Shown: positions 50,799-60,493 of the stretch, piece by piece
Numbering within the stretch: position 1 is the stretch's first letter
Layout: each line of letters begins with the position of its first letter
NCBI GenBank assembly: GCA_025463985.1
Contig: JAODBM010000128.1
Span: 96,042 to 160,041 of the forward strand
Direction of reading: 5' to 3'
Length of the DNA stretch: 64,000 bases
Source of the DNA: Acidimicrobiales bacterium
GTDB lineage: Bacteria; Actinomycetota; Acidimicrobiia; Acidimicrobiales; Iamiaceae
Made by a program: the position numbers and the translations under genes
The notes under the pieces: model-generated
What the model saw: only the letters and a program-made list of their open reading frames with translations
Databases searched by the model: none
What the model was told of the DNA's origin: nothing

Positions 50799-53700
50799 TC
50801 ACCTGGGCGTATCGGCAGCCTGACCGTCGTCTCTGATTCGATCTTCGACAGGTCCGGCGGCGCCTGAGCCAGCGCCTCCCCGGTGGGCGAGGGCGCCCAG
50901 GCGGGCGGATGCCCGCACGATGGTCTCTGAGTTGGTGGTCGCCCCGACCGCGCTGCGTAGGTCGGCCAGCCGGCGCTGGACGGTCCGGCGGCTGTATCCG
51001 AGGATTCCGGATACCTCGGTGACCGAGGCACCTGCGGCGAGGAGCGAGATGATCTGTTCGTCTTCTGGACTGAACGTCGGCTCCCGCTCGGGGGTCTCGT
51101 GGACGAGGCGACCTACCTGGCGGAGCCCGTCGAGCAGCGACGCCACGGCGGGGCGCTCGTCTGCCGCGATCTCGACATCGAGGTGCGCGCCTCGAGCCAC
51201 CGCGACCACCGCGGCGGCCAGTTCTTCGGGATTGGTGATCGGCCCGACGATCACGACAGGATCGCGGAGCCGCCACGGGGCGGCCGGGAGCTCGTCGATG
51301 CGCCGGGCAGGGCCATCGACGTCATTGACCGTTCGGACGCGTACGACGCCGCGTCCGTCGACCCTGGCTTCGAGGTCCGGCCGGGCGGGGACGGCCGCGA
51401 CCAGGGCCGCGGCCTGGAGCCGGGTCCGTGCGCCGGTTCGCCTCATGGCGGTGCGCAGGTGGCTCTCGACCGTCGGCACCGAGACCCGCAGGGAGCGTGA
51501 GATGGCCGCAGAGCTCTGGCCGCGGGCCACCCGGGCGAGGACCTCGGCCGCAGTCGGTGGAGGTGGTGGTCCGTCGGGTCGTCGGCCGAGCGCGGCCCGG
51601 CGGACCAGGGCCGAGACTCGACGCTGGAGCCAGACGATGCCGAGTCGGTCGGCGTGCTCCTCGACCGAACGGAGCCAGCCTTCGGCGCGGACCAGGTCGC
51701 CGTGAGCCAGGGCGGCGTCGGCGGCAGCCCAGCAACATCGCAGGAAGGCCCGCACGTTCGCCTCGCCCCACGCGGCGGCGGCGCTCTCGAACTCGTCGGC
51801 GGCTCGACCCGGATCGTGGGGCCGCGCCTGGAGGGCGGCCGCCTCCAGCGATGCGCCCCGCAGGTTCACGAAGCCCGACTCGGTGGCCGGCGCCAGTCGC
51901 TCGTCACCCCGCTCACCGAGCTCGGTGGCGGCCCACAGCCCCATGAGCGCGGCGTTGACCGCTCCGGGGAAGCCGGCCATGGGCAACGTCAGCGATGTCG
52001 TCGCCGCCGAGACGGACCGGCGATGCTCGCCGGCGAGCCACGCTGATTCGGCCAGCGACCACGAGGCGACTGCTCGGGCGGAATCGTCGCTCGCGTGCTC
52101 GATGGCGTGCTCGGCCAGCTCGACCGCATCCAGCTCTCGGCCGGCGTCGGCGAGCGCGAACACCCGGGCCGTGCGGGCCGACTCGGTGGCCTTGACGGTG
52201 AGGGTCCGACGAGCGAGGAGCGCGCCCTCGGCGAGAACGGCCTGATGGTCGGCGTGGACGTGTGCCTTGGCGAGGAGTGCGACCGCACGGAAGTAGCCGT
52301 TCCAGGCAGGCGACGTCTGCTCGGTGGCGGCGACGGCCTCGTCGGCGATGGCCGGGCACTGTGCAGGATCGCCGGAGAGCAGGTGCCCAAAGAAGAGCGT
52401 GTCGTACACGATGACGGCGTTGTGGAGGTCCTCCGCGGCGACGGCCAGGCGCCCTGCAGCCGCCAACTCGGTTGCCCATGCCGGGTCGCCGCCCATGAGC
52501 TGGACGAGCCCGAGGGCGCTGCGGCAGGCCATGAGGCCGCGCCCCGGCCCCGGCGCCAGGTCGATGCCCTCCCGAGCCGTCGCCGCCGCGCGTTCGAGAT
52601 CCCAGTCGACGCGACATTCGATCCGAGACCGGATGCCCAGTAGCTCGGCGGTCAGGTCGGGCTCTGCGCCGGGCACGGCGAGGCCGTCTTCGACGGCGCG
52701 ACGGGCGGCCGGGATGTCGGTGGTCGCCCAGTGGGCGCGGGCGCGTACGACGGCACCGCGGAGGCCGCCGACGGCCGGGTCGCGGTCGAGGACGGCCAAT
52801 GCTTCGGCGTAGCGGCCCGACAGGGAGAGCGCCTCGGCCGCCGCGGTGCCCACCGCGGCGGAAGGTGGCTTGGTGCACTCGGCCTGGATGCGTAGGTACT
52901 CGGCGCGCGACGAGATGGTGGGAGCACGGCGGGCCGCGATCGCGGCGGCCGACGCGGCGGCGGGAAGCTGGCCGGCCGCGGCGAGGTGGATCGCTCGCAC
53001 GGCCGGATCCGCGCTGACCTCCGCCTCGGCCAGGTGGAGGGCGCGGAGGCGTGCGGGCGGAAGTGTCGCCATAGCGGCGGCGGCGATGCGGTCGTGGCGA
53101 GGCATCCAGCGTCCCGGGGCCGGTTCTATCGCGAGCCCGTGTCGTTGGAGCTCGGCCAGCGCCGACTTGTGGGGCCGCGCCGCGGGGACCTCGGTGCCCG
53201 CCACTGCGAGCGCGGCCAGGACCTCCAACACCTCGGGGTCCAGCGCCGCGACGGCGAGGCTGGCGCGGTCGGCGGCGTCAGGCGCGCCGTCGTCGCCGAA
53301 GGCAGCGAGCTGGAGGTCGAGCGGGATCCCATGGCCGGCAGCGACGCACCGGGCCACGTCGGCGGCCGTCGCCCCCGGCCGGAGCGCCCGGACGAGCTCT
53401 GCCGCGTCGGGGTTCTCGAGCGGACCGAGGTCGATGACCTCGCCCAGGCCCGCGAGCGCCGCCACGAGCTCCTGCGCCGCACCGCCGATCTCCCGGGTCG
53501 TCACCAGCACCGGGTGGAGGTATGCGGCTCGCTCGACGACCTCGAGGGTGTCGACGTCGCACCAGTGGAGGTCCTCCACGGCGAGCGCCGTCTCGTCTGG
53601 CAGGTCGGCCACGAGCCGGGCGGCCACGGCGCCCGGCCCGCCGTCGATCGCCAGGTCCGGCCGGGCGACGCGCACGGGAAGGTAGGGCACCGAGGCGAGG

Positions 53701-53876
53701 ACCGCGACGCCACGGAGCACCAAGGACCCGGGCCGGTCGGCGAGCAACACCTCGACGACGGCCGACTTCCCGATGCCGGGGACGCCCCGGATCACCACCG
53801 GGCCGCGTCCGAGGGCGAGCTGGCATCGGGTCAAGAGCCCGTTCCGCCCGACGACCGCCCGAGTCACGGCCCCCAC
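50799..53876 (-). CDS. Large LuxR-family ATPase regulator with two C-terminal HTH domains
   Basis: About 1,025 residues of LAL (large ATP-binding LuxR) design: Walker A GVPGIGKSA near the N-terminus, a Walker B-like ALAVEDLHWCDVD, a long TPR-like alpha-helical middle, then a LuxR HTH (PTAAEVLARVARGQSSAAIS, VSVPTVESHLRTAMRRTGA). Unlike normal members it goes on for about 170 residues to a second HTH (FSPEDEQIISLLAAGASVTE, GYSRRTVQRRLADLRSAVG). The start is uncertain among GTG codons at 53942, 53876 and 53867; 53876 is used since AGGGGGTGGCAG precedes it. It diverges from the secreted-protein operon at 54005 and probably controls it. Confidence 0.82.
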   Translation of the reverse strand: MGAVTRAVVGRNGLLTRCQLALGRGPVVIRGVPGIGKSAVVEVLLADRPGSLVLRGVAVLASVPYLPVRVARPDLAIDGGPGAVAARLVADLPDETALAVEDLHWCDVDTLEVVERAAYLHPVLVTTREIGGAAQELVAALAGLGEVIDLGPLENPDAAELVRALRPGATAADVARCVAAGHGIPLDLQLAAFGDDGAPDAADRASLAVAALDPEVLEVLAALAVAGTEVPAARPHKSALAELQRHGLAIEPAPGRWMPRHDRIAAAAMATLPPARLRALHLAEAEVSADPAVRAIHLAAAGQLPAAASAAAIAARRAPTISSRAEYLRIQAECTKPPSAAVGTAAAEALSLSGRYAEALAVLDRDPAVGGLRGAVVRARAHWATTDIPAARRAVEDGLAVPGAEPDLTAELLGIRSRIECRVDWDLERAAATAREGIDLAPGPGRGLMACRSALGLVQLMGGDPAWATELAAAGRLAVAAEDLHNAVIVYDTLFFGHLLSGDPAQCPAIADEAVAATEQTSPAWNGYFRAVALLAKAHVHADHQAVLAEGALLARRTLTVKATESARTARVFALADAGRELDAVELAEHAIEHASDDSARAVASWSLAESAWLAGEHRRSVSAATTSLTLPMAGFPGAVNAALMGLWAATELGERGDERLAPATESGFVNLRGASLEAAALQARPHDPGRAADEFESAAAAWGEANVRAFLRCCWAAADAALAHGDLVRAEGWLRSVEEHADRLGIVWLQRRVSALVRRAALGRRPDGPPPPPTAAEVLARVARGQSSAAISRSLRVSVPTVESHLRTAMRRTGARTRLQAAALVAAVPARPDLEARVDGRGVVRVRTVNDVDGPARRIDELPAAPWRLRDPVVIVGPITNPEELAAAVVAVARGAHLDVEIAADERPAVASLLDGLRQVGRLVHETPEREPTFSPEDEQIISLLAAGASVTEVSGILGYSRRTVQRRLADLRSAVGATTNSETIVRASARLGALAHRGGAGSGAAGPVEDRIRDDGQAADTPR

Positions 53877-54004
53877 CCTGCCACCCCCTGGGGGCCAACG
53901 CCCCGGGGCCGGGGAGCGGCCGGGATCCCAAGGTTGTCCCACATTGATGGTTCGCCGACGGCGGGTGTCGTCATACGGTCGATAGGAGCCAGGAGGGGGT
54001 TCGG

Positions 54005-56446
54005 GTGAGACGTCGCTGGTCCGGGGCTTTGGTCTCGGGGCTCGTCATGGCCGCGGTCGGCGTCGCGGCGGCCGGCCTGACGGCGTTGCCCGGTGGCTCG
54101 GCGGCGGCATCGACGGTGCCCGACGGCTACCCGACGCGGCCGGCGTTGTGGGTCGACCGCGGCGATCACACCTACGTCGCCTGGGCCGAGAGCGACGGCA
54201 ACAACGTCAGCCGGCGATTGATCGTCGCCCGCACCCTGGCCGACAGCGATGCCCTCGACGGCGGGTTTGGCGTCGGCGGACGGCAGGTGACGGCGCTGGT
54301 GCAGCCGTGGACGGACGGCTCCACCGGCGCGGGCTACGGCAGGATCGACTCCGTCGAGTTCACCAGCGCGGGGACGCTGACGGCGGTGTGGGACGGTCCC
54401 TGCGCCCCCGAGTTCTGCGTGGGGCTGATGGCGCTCGACACCTATTCGGTCAGCGGAGCCCGCCTGTCGCGGCACACCTCGGAGCTCCCGGTCGACGGCA
54501 GCGCCGGGTGTGTCGGCGAGTGCCGCTTTGCGGCGCTCGACAACGGCACGGTGATCCTCGCGACCTGCGGGGACCTGGCCCGGGTGAGCGGGTGGAACGC
54601 GGCGACGGGGGCCGCGCTGGGGACCGTCAACCTTCGGGCCGGCTCGATGCCCGACGCCGAGACTGCCTCGAGCCTCGGCTCGTCGGGCGCGGTGGTCAAC
54701 GACGGCACCACGTTCGACCCGTCCTGCAACCGGCCGACAGTGGTGCCCGTCGGCCCGACGTCGCTGATCTCGAGCTGGTCCGCACCGACGACCGTCCCGA
54801 ACCAGCCCCGGTGCACGTGGTCCGGCGCGCCCAACGGCCTGCTCCACCTTTGCGCCTGGGATGGCCAGGGGTCGCCCAGCGTCGTCACGCTGACCAACCC
54901 GGTCGGGACCACCGTGTGGCAGCGGTCGTTCACGTTCGGGCCGGTGTACGCGCCCATCCGAGGGACGGTGACCGGGGACGGTCGCGCCGTGTTCATGAAC
55001 GGGGCGATCATGAGCCTCACCGCCGCCGGGCCGGTCCAGAGGGTCGACCTCAACCCCACGACGTACGGCGGCAACGAAGGCACGGCGCTCCCGCGGCGCC
55101 TGTCGACGGGCAAGCTGGCGGGCGCGGCAACCGCCGGCACTGACAGCGCAGGCAACGGCACCATGGTCATCACCGTCGGCCAGGGCACGACGACGACACC
55201 GCCGCCGGAGCCCACGGTGCCGGGGAAGCCGGCGGTGCCGGTGGCCGTGCCGCGGCACAGGTCGGTGCAGTTGTCGTGGTCGGCGCCCTCTGATGGTGGG
55301 TCGCCGATCACCGGGTATCGGATCACGCCCTACAAGGACGGTGTGGCGCAGGCGCCGATCGTGGTCGGCAACATGACCAGCTACCTGGTGACGGGGTTGA
55401 CCGACGGGGTCAGCTACCGGTTCACGGTGGCGGCCATCAACGCGATCGGCAGCGGGCCGCCGTCGGACCCGTCGACCGCGGTGGCCCCCGCGACGGTGCC
55501 CGGTGCGCCGACCAACGTGAAGGCGGTGCCGGGCAACCACCAGGCGACGGTCACCTGGACCAAGCCGGCGTCGGACGGCGGGTCGCCGATCACCGGCTAC
55601 AAGGTGCGTGTCATCGCCAACGGATCACCGCTGCTCGACCTCACCGAAGGCAACGTGACCTCGGCGGTCGTGACCAGCTTGGCGCCCGGCACGATCTACA
55701 CGTTCGAGGTCGCCGCCGTGAACGCCGTCGGCACCGGCCCGTACTCCGCGACGTCGAACCCCGTCACCCCGCCACCAGCGGGGTTCGCGACGTGGGCCGC
55801 GATGGCGGCCCGTCAGTTCGCCGACCTCATCGGACGCGCCCCGTCCGCCGCCGAGCTGAACACCTGGGTGCCGCCGCTCACGGCCGGCTCGAAGCCCGCC
55901 GGCGCGCTGCCCGCCGCCCTGCGCACCAGCGTCGACAACACGACCAACGTCGACCCGGTCACCCGGCTCTACACCGCCTACTTCCTGCGCACCCCCGAAC
56001 CCGGCGGACTGCGCTATTGGGTCGGCCGCCGCCGCACCGGCACATCGCTGTTCACCGTCAGCAACGCCTTCGCCGGCTCGGCCGAGTTCACCCACCGCTA
56101 CGGGTCGCTCACCAACAAGGCGTTCGTGCAGCTCGTCTACAAGAACGTTCTGAACCGACCCGGCGAACCCAACGGCGTCGCCTACTGGACCGCGCAGCTC
56201 GACCAGCACAGACGCACCCGCGGCGAGGTCATGGTCGGCTTCTCCGAGTCCCACGAATACATCAGCAAAAAGACCCACGACGTCGACGTCGTCGTCCTCT
56301 ACATCTTCATGCTCGGCCGAGCCCCCACCGCCGCCGAACTGTCGACCACGGTCCACGACCTCACCAACGGCGAAACCATCACCCAACTCGCCCAACACAT
56401 CCTCGACAGCGACGAATACGCCACCCGCCTCGGAGGCCACCGATGA
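54005..56446 (+). CDS. Secreted protein with two FN3 domains and DUF4214
   Basis: An 813-residue exported protein: signal peptide (about 1-36), a beta-propeller-like region (about 40-390), two fibronectin type III domains (about 397-490 and 497-590; both contain SDGGSPITGY), and DUF4214 at about 640-775 (NVDPVTRLYTAYFLRTPEPGG, FVQLVYKNVLNRPGEPNGVAY, GEVMVGFSESHEYI). GTG at 54005 with GGAGGGGG before it. Its stop overlaps the next ATG. First gene of an operon of three secreted proteins; likely cell-surface or extracellular, binding or structural. Confidence 0.88.
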   Translation: MRRRWSGALVSGLVMAAVGVAAAGLTALPGGSAAASTVPDGYPTRPALWVDRGDHTYVAWAESDGNNVSRRLIVARTLADSDALDGGFGVGGRQVTALVQPWTDGSTGAGYGRIDSVEFTSAGTLTAVWDGPCAPEFCVGLMALDTYSVSGARLSRHTSELPVDGSAGCVGECRFAALDNGTVILATCGDLARVSGWNAATGAALGTVNLRAGSMPDAETASSLGSSGAVVNDGTTFDPSCNRPTVVPVGPTSLISSWSAPTTVPNQPRCTWSGAPNGLLHLCAWDGQGSPSVVTLTNPVGTTVWQRSFTFGPVYAPIRGTVTGDGRAVFMNGAIMSLTAAGPVQRVDLNPTTYGGNEGTALPRRLSTGKLAGAATAGTDSAGNGTMVITVGQGTTTTPPPEPTVPGKPAVPVAVPRHRSVQLSWSAPSDGGSPITGYRITPYKDGVAQAPIVVGNMTSYLVTGLTDGVSYRFTVAAINAIGSGPPSDPSTAVAPATVPGAPTNVKAVPGNHQATVTWTKPASDGGSPITGYKVRVIANGSPLLDLTEGNVTSAVVTSLAPGTIYTFEVAAVNAVGTGPYSATSNPVTPPPAGFATWAAMAARQFADLIGRAPSAAELNTWVPPLTAGSKPAGALPAALRTSVDNTTNVDPVTRLYTAYFLRTPEPGGLRYWVGRRRTGTSLFTVSNAFAGSAEFTHRYGSLTNKAFVQLVYKNVLNRPGEPNGVAYWTAQLDQHRRTRGEVMVGFSESHEYISKKTHDVDVVVLYIFMLGRAPTAAELSTTVHDLTNGETITQLAQHILDSDEYATRLGGHR

Positions 56447-58755
56447 GCCCCACCGCCACCCGTCGCCGAGCACTCGCCGCCTCGATGTCATTGGCCGTCG
56501 CCGCCGCGACCGGGGTGGTGCTGGCCCACGGGTCCTCTGCGACGCCCGGGGACCCGCTCGCCTCCTGGGGTACCAACGGGGTGCGCCACGTCGGCCCACC
56601 GGTGGGCTGCAGCCCCTGCCCGACCGCCGACAGCGCAGTGACCGGCTCGAAGCTGGCGTCCGGCGGCTCCCGCACGATCCTCGGTTATGACTGGACCACG
56701 CCGCCCCCCGTGTCGTCAGACCCGAACACGCCCAACGTCGACGCTGCACGAGCGGTGCAGAGCTCGGTCCTGGCCGTGTCGGACGGTGGCGCGGCCCCCT
56801 GGGTCGTGCCGCTCACCAGCGTCGGCACCGGCCTCGACCGTTCAGTGCTGGCGGTGGGCTGGCAGCCATCTCCCGCTCGGGTGGTGGCCGTGGCGCGAGT
56901 CGTGCAGCAGGCATCGACGCCGAGCGGGACTGACACGCCGCTTCGCGAAGAGGTGCGGCGATACACCACCGCCGGCGTCCTCGACGCGACGACGACGCTC
57001 GATGCCAGCGCGAACGGGTCGTGGTCGCTGGCCGCGGTCGCCGGCGATGGGTCGGTCGTCGGGGTCGAAGACAGCTCGTCAGGCGCCGCCGACCTGCCGC
57101 TGACCACGGTCCGGCGTTACGCCGCCGGCGGCACGCTGCGGTGGACCAAGGTGCTGCCGGCCGGCGACGCCGTCGAACAGGTCACGGTCGACGCCGACGG
57201 GCGGATCGTCCTGGTTGGCTCCCGGGCCAACCAGGGCCTGCACACGTTCGACGGCCTCATGACGGTGCTGACCGATGCCGGCAGCCTCGACCCCTCGTTC
57301 GGGACCGGCGGGGCGCTCGTCTCGCCGGCGCCGGTCGGGTTCGGCCGCTCCTTCGTGGCCGTCGACTCCGCAGGCGCGGACGCGGTGGCGGTGGGCACCG
57401 ATCAACGCAAGGTCGCTGATCCCTCGGCCGACGGCGACAATCTCCCCGGGGCACTGGTCGTGGCCCGCACCCGGTCGGGGCAGCTGGTGTCGGGGTTCGG
57501 CAGCGGCGGCGTCGCCGTTCGCCCATGGTCGGCCTCGGACGGTCCCCGCACCGAACCGAGCGCGGTGCGGTTCGACGGCCAGCAGGTGGTGGTGGCCGAA
57601 GGCACCACCCAGCCCGGCGGATCGGCCCCGACCGCCGCCCTCGAACGGTTCACGGCCACCGGCGCAGTCGACGACGGCTTCCAGGTCGACGGCTCGGTGG
57701 CGCCGGGCTTCACGGCACTCGAGCGGGTCGCCGGGGGCTACGTCGTGGCCACGCCGAACGACCCATCCGCAGCCGCCTTCGGCCTCGACCTCCGGGCCTA
57801 CACCACGGCGCCCGGGCCGCCGGCCGGCCCGCCCGCCCCCGGCGCCCCGGCGATCGCGCAAGCTGCAGCAGGGCGAGTCGAGCTGTCGTGGAGCGCTCCT
57901 CCCGGACCGGTGACCGGAGAGGAGGTGCTCATCGACACCGGCGGCGATGGCGGCGTCGATGCGGTGAGCCACGTCGCGCCGACCACCTCGGCAACCGTGG
58001 GGGGCCTCGCCGCCGGCCGTGCGTACCGCTTCGCGATCCGGGCCCGGAACTCGGCTGGGATCAGCCCCCGTTCGGCTTGGTCGGCCCTCGCGCTCCCACC
58101 CTTCCGTTCCGTCGATGCGTTCACCGACCGCCAGTACCGGGACTTCGCCCTTCGTGCCCCTACTTCGGCCGAGCTGACCTCCTGGCGGGACGACATCACC
58201 GCCGGCCGCGCCACGCCGCTGGGTGAGGTCGACCGAGCGGTCGACTTCATGACCTGGGCGCCGGTGCAGTCGCCGGTCATCCGCCTCTACAAGGCGTACT
58301 TCAAACGGCTGCCCGACACGGGGGGCCTCGGCTACTGGGTCGGGCGCTCCCGGGCCGGCGCCAGCCTGGCCGCAATCTCTGACCAGTTCGCGGCATCGAG
58401 CGAGTTCCAGCACACCTACGGCTCACTCTCGAACCGCGGCTTCGTCCAGCTCGTGTACCAGAACGTGCTTGGCCGACCGGGCGAGTCCAGCGGCGTGGAC
58501 TACTGGACCGGCCAGCTCGACCAGCACAAGCGCACCCGTGGTGCCGTGATGACCGGGTTCTCCGAATCTGCGGAGTGCAAGCGAATCACGAAGCCGACCG
58601 TCGACGTCGTGAACATCTACGTGGGCATGCTCCGCCGGGTGCCGACGGCGGGCGAGGCGGACCTCTGGACGTCACTCCTCGCCCGCGGGTCCCCCCGTAC
58701 CGACGTGATCCGCTCGATCCTCAGCTCCTCCGACTACGACTCGAGAATTCTCTGA
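56443..58755 (+). CDS. Secreted protein with delta-60-type repeats, FN3 and DUF4214
   Basis: A 770-residue exported protein. After the signal (about 1-33) comes a propeller-like part with delta-60-type motifs (LDPSFGTGGALVSP; SGFGSGGVAVRPW), an FN3-like domain at about 463-560 (GRVELSWSAPPGPVTGEEVL, AYRFAIRARNSAGISPRSAW) and a C-terminal DUF4214 at about 600-760 (VIRLYKAYFKRLPDTGGLGY, FVQLVYQNVLGRPGESSGVDY). Overlaps the upstream gene by ATGA and the downstream one by TGATG. Same domain plan as its neighbour, so a duplicated pair. Confidence 0.87.
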   Translation: MSPTATRRRALAASMSLAVAAATGVVLAHGSSATPGDPLASWGTNGVRHVGPPVGCSPCPTADSAVTGSKLASGGSRTILGYDWTTPPPVSSDPNTPNVDAARAVQSSVLAVSDGGAAPWVVPLTSVGTGLDRSVLAVGWQPSPARVVAVARVVQQASTPSGTDTPLREEVRRYTTAGVLDATTTLDASANGSWSLAAVAGDGSVVGVEDSSSGAADLPLTTVRRYAAGGTLRWTKVLPAGDAVEQVTVDADGRIVLVGSRANQGLHTFDGLMTVLTDAGSLDPSFGTGGALVSPAPVGFGRSFVAVDSAGADAVAVGTDQRKVADPSADGDNLPGALVVARTRSGQLVSGFGSGGVAVRPWSASDGPRTEPSAVRFDGQQVVVAEGTTQPGGSAPTAALERFTATGAVDDGFQVDGSVAPGFTALERVAGGYVVATPNDPSAAAFGLDLRAYTTAPGPPAGPPAPGAPAIAQAAAGRVELSWSAPPGPVTGEEVLIDTGGDGGVDAVSHVAPTTSATVGGLAAGRAYRFAIRARNSAGISPRSAWSALALPPFRSVDAFTDRQYRDFALRAPTSAELTSWRDDITAGRATPLGEVDRAVDFMTWAPVQSPVIRLYKAYFKRLPDTGGLGYWVGRSRAGASLAAISDQFAASSEFQHTYGSLSNRGFVQLVYQNVLGRPGESSGVDYWTGQLDQHKRTRGAVMTGFSESAECKRITKPTVDVVNIYVGMLRRVPTAGEADLWTSLLARGSPRTDVIRSILSSSDYDSRIL

Positions 58756-59249
58756 TGCACCGTCGACCCCGCTCGTCCATCCGCCGGGCTCTCGCGCCGC
58801 TCACCTTGGTCGCCTCGGTTGCGCTCATGACCATCCACGTCGCACCCGCGGCCGCACTATGGGACACGTGGGACTGGTCCAAGGCCCGCTTCCGCACCGT
58901 CGGAGGCTGCGCCCGGGTTGATCAAGGCCTCCACTACGTCACCCACGAACAGGTGTTCATGCAGGAGTTCGGCAAGTCCGGAGTCCAACAGTTCCGGGTG
59001 ACCTTCAAGCTCTATCCCGCGGCTTCGGCCGGGTTCGAGGTCGCCTACCTCCAGAACACCTATGTCTCCCCGCCTTTCGCCAACGACGCCCGCAATGCCC
59101 GCTGGTGGCTACCGACCGGGACGTGGCACCGGTTCTCGAACATCGTCGCCGACAACGAGTGGCGGGTCGACGCCCACATGGTCTGGTATCGAGGCTTCTG
59201 GCGCCGCAACTTCGCCTACACCAAGACCGTGGACACGTGCGTGGGCTGA
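58755..59249 (+). CDS. Small secreted protein, last of the DUF4214 operon
   Basis: A 164-residue protein with a signal peptide (RRALAPLTLVASVALMTIHV, cut near APAAA) and a mature beta-rich part (FRTVGGCARVDQGLHYVTHE, QFRVTFKLYPAASAGFEVAY) with two cysteines, one at the very end (TVDTCVG). Family not recognised. Its ATG overlaps the stop of the DUF4214 gene, so it is likely part of the same surface complex. Confidence 0.75.
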   Translation: MHRRPRSSIRRALAPLTLVASVALMTIHVAPAAALWDTWDWSKARFRTVGGCARVDQGLHYVTHEQVFMQEFGKSGVQQFRVTFKLYPAASAGFEVAYLQNTYVSPPFANDARNARWWLPTGTWHRFSNIVADNEWRVDAHMVWYRGFWRRNFAYTKTVDTCVG

Positions 59250-60047
59250 GCACGCTCTGGCCCGATGACACCACCCGCGCCTCGTCATCACGAGCCCGAG
59301 TTCGGGAGGATGGGCCCGACCCCGGGGGACGCCTAGGTCGTTGATGGGTGGGCATGGCCAAGTCGACCGGCGACGGTGCGGATGTCGTTGCCGGTGGCGC
59401 ACAGCGTTCGAGGCATCGCCGGTGAGGATCGTGGCGACGCTGTCGAAGATGTAGCCGGCGCCGGCGAGCGCGACGAATGCGCCAATGACGCGTGGGACAT
59501 AGCCAGACCGGTAAGTGAGATGGCCGATGAGCAGAAGGTGGATCCCGAACAGCAGCAGCGCCGCCTGCCACCAGTCGTCGAACGCCTTCATGTGCGCCAG
59601 AACGTCCGCATCGCGAGCCGCTAGCCCGCGCGCCGACGCGCGGGTTCCGGCGAGCCTGACGGCATCGAACGGTTTGCTGATCGCAATGAGGAAGCCGGCG
59701 GCGTATGAAACCCTGAGCCACGCAGCGATCCGCGAGAGCATCTCGTTAGCTGGGCGCATCAAGCGGTAGAGAGCGGCGGCGACCACGACATCGAGGAGGA
59801 CGACGAGACAGAGGCTGAGGATGCCGGCTCGAAACAGGGTCTCTGACCTCGCGATGTCCTGCGCCGTCCGCGCTGGGTCGCCGTCGGTGACAAGTCCCCG
59901 CGTGGCGATGAAGACCCCGAAGCCGGAAAGGACGGCCAGAGCCAAGGTGCAGGCGCCCGCGATTCGAGCTGCTCTGCGGACCTCCAGAACATCGGGCGTC
60001 TGCGAGCGGAGGACTGGGACCGCGGCGGTCGCAGCGGGCGCGGCCAT
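59109..60047 (-). CDS. DUF4386 membrane protein, 3' end replaced
   Basis: The first about 213 residues are a DUF4386 protein: ARIAGACTLALAVLSGFGVF, NIARSE-like AQDIARSETLFRAGILSL, four to six helices and GYIFDSVATILTGDASN. Family members go on for another 15-25 residues with a last helix; here that part is gone and the frame runs into unrelated sequence as far as 59109, antisense to a real gene. The homologous part ends about 59410. Its ATG overlaps the stop of the SRPBCC gene. Probably non-functional or altered. Confidence 0.6.
   Translation of the reverse strand: MAAPAATAAVPVLRSQTPDVLEVRRAARIAGACTLALAVLSGFGVFIATRGLVTDGDPARTAQDIARSETLFRAGILSLCLVVLLDVVVAAALYRLMRPANEMLSRIAAWLRVSYAAGFLIAISKPFDAVRLAGTRASARGLAARDADVLAHMKAFDDWWQAALLLFGIHLLLIGHLTYRSGYVPRVIGAFVALAGAGYIFDSVATILTGDASNAVRHRQRHPHRRRSTWPCPPINDLGVPRGRAHPPELGLVMTRRGWCHRARACSAHARVHGLGVGEVAAPEASIPDHVGVDPPLVVGDDVREPVPRPGR
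59333..59407 (-). pseudogene. C-terminal remnant of a tyrosine recombinase/integrase
   Basis: The minus frame reads TLCATGNDIRTVAGRLGHAH then PSTT and a TAG. The RTVAGRLGHxxPSTT run is the late catalytic box of phage-type integrases (the G-H pair before the Tyr). Only about 25 codons remain; the catalytic Tyr is beyond the stop. Confidence 0.6.
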
Positions 60048-60493
60048 CAGACTTCGCCTATCGCAACCTGGGTCTCGACCCGGGTTGCAAGCGCGGCGTT
60101 CATAGCGGCGAAGCCGTCGCTGGTATTGCGAAGCACGGACTTCATGAGCGGCACGAGGGCGCCGCGAAAGATCTCGCGCTGGAGGAACCGGGTGTGACCG
60201 TTGGCCAGGGGCTCGAGGGCGAGGGTGTGCGTGCCGTCGAACACGCCGGGCGCGACAACACGTCCAAGCCAGGAGAGTTCGTGGCGGGGTTCGAAGGCGG
60301 TCACGGTGGGCCGGAAGGTCATCGTCCGGCGGCCGGGACGAATGGTGACGCTGAGGCGGTCGCCGACAGCGACCGGCGCCCGATCCATCGTGAGGAACGG
60401 GTTCCACTCGCTGTAGGCGTCGGTGTTCATGAGGACGTCCCAGACGGCCTGGGGTGCTGCGGCGATCTCGATGCTGTGCTCGATGACCTTCAC
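60047..60493 (-). CDS. SRPBCC domain protein (polyketide cyclase/dehydrase-like)
   Basis: A 148-residue START/SRPBCC protein: VIEHSIEIAAAPQAVWDVLM, AYSEWNPFLTMDRAPVAVGD, LSVTIRPGRRTMTFRPTV, FEPRHELSWLGRVVAPGVFD and the closing helix. Such proteins bind small hydrophobic ligands. GTG at 60493 has AAGGAG 6 nt before and overlaps the TetR stop (GTGA). Second structural gene of the TetR operon. Confidence 0.88.
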   Translation of the reverse strand: MKVIEHSIEIAAAPQAVWDVLMNTDAYSEWNPFLTMDRAPVAVGDRLSVTIRPGRRTMTFRPTVTAFEPRHELSWLGRVVAPGVFDGTHTLALEPLANGHTRFLQREIFRGALVPLMKSVLRNTSDGFAAMNAALATRVETQVAIGEV

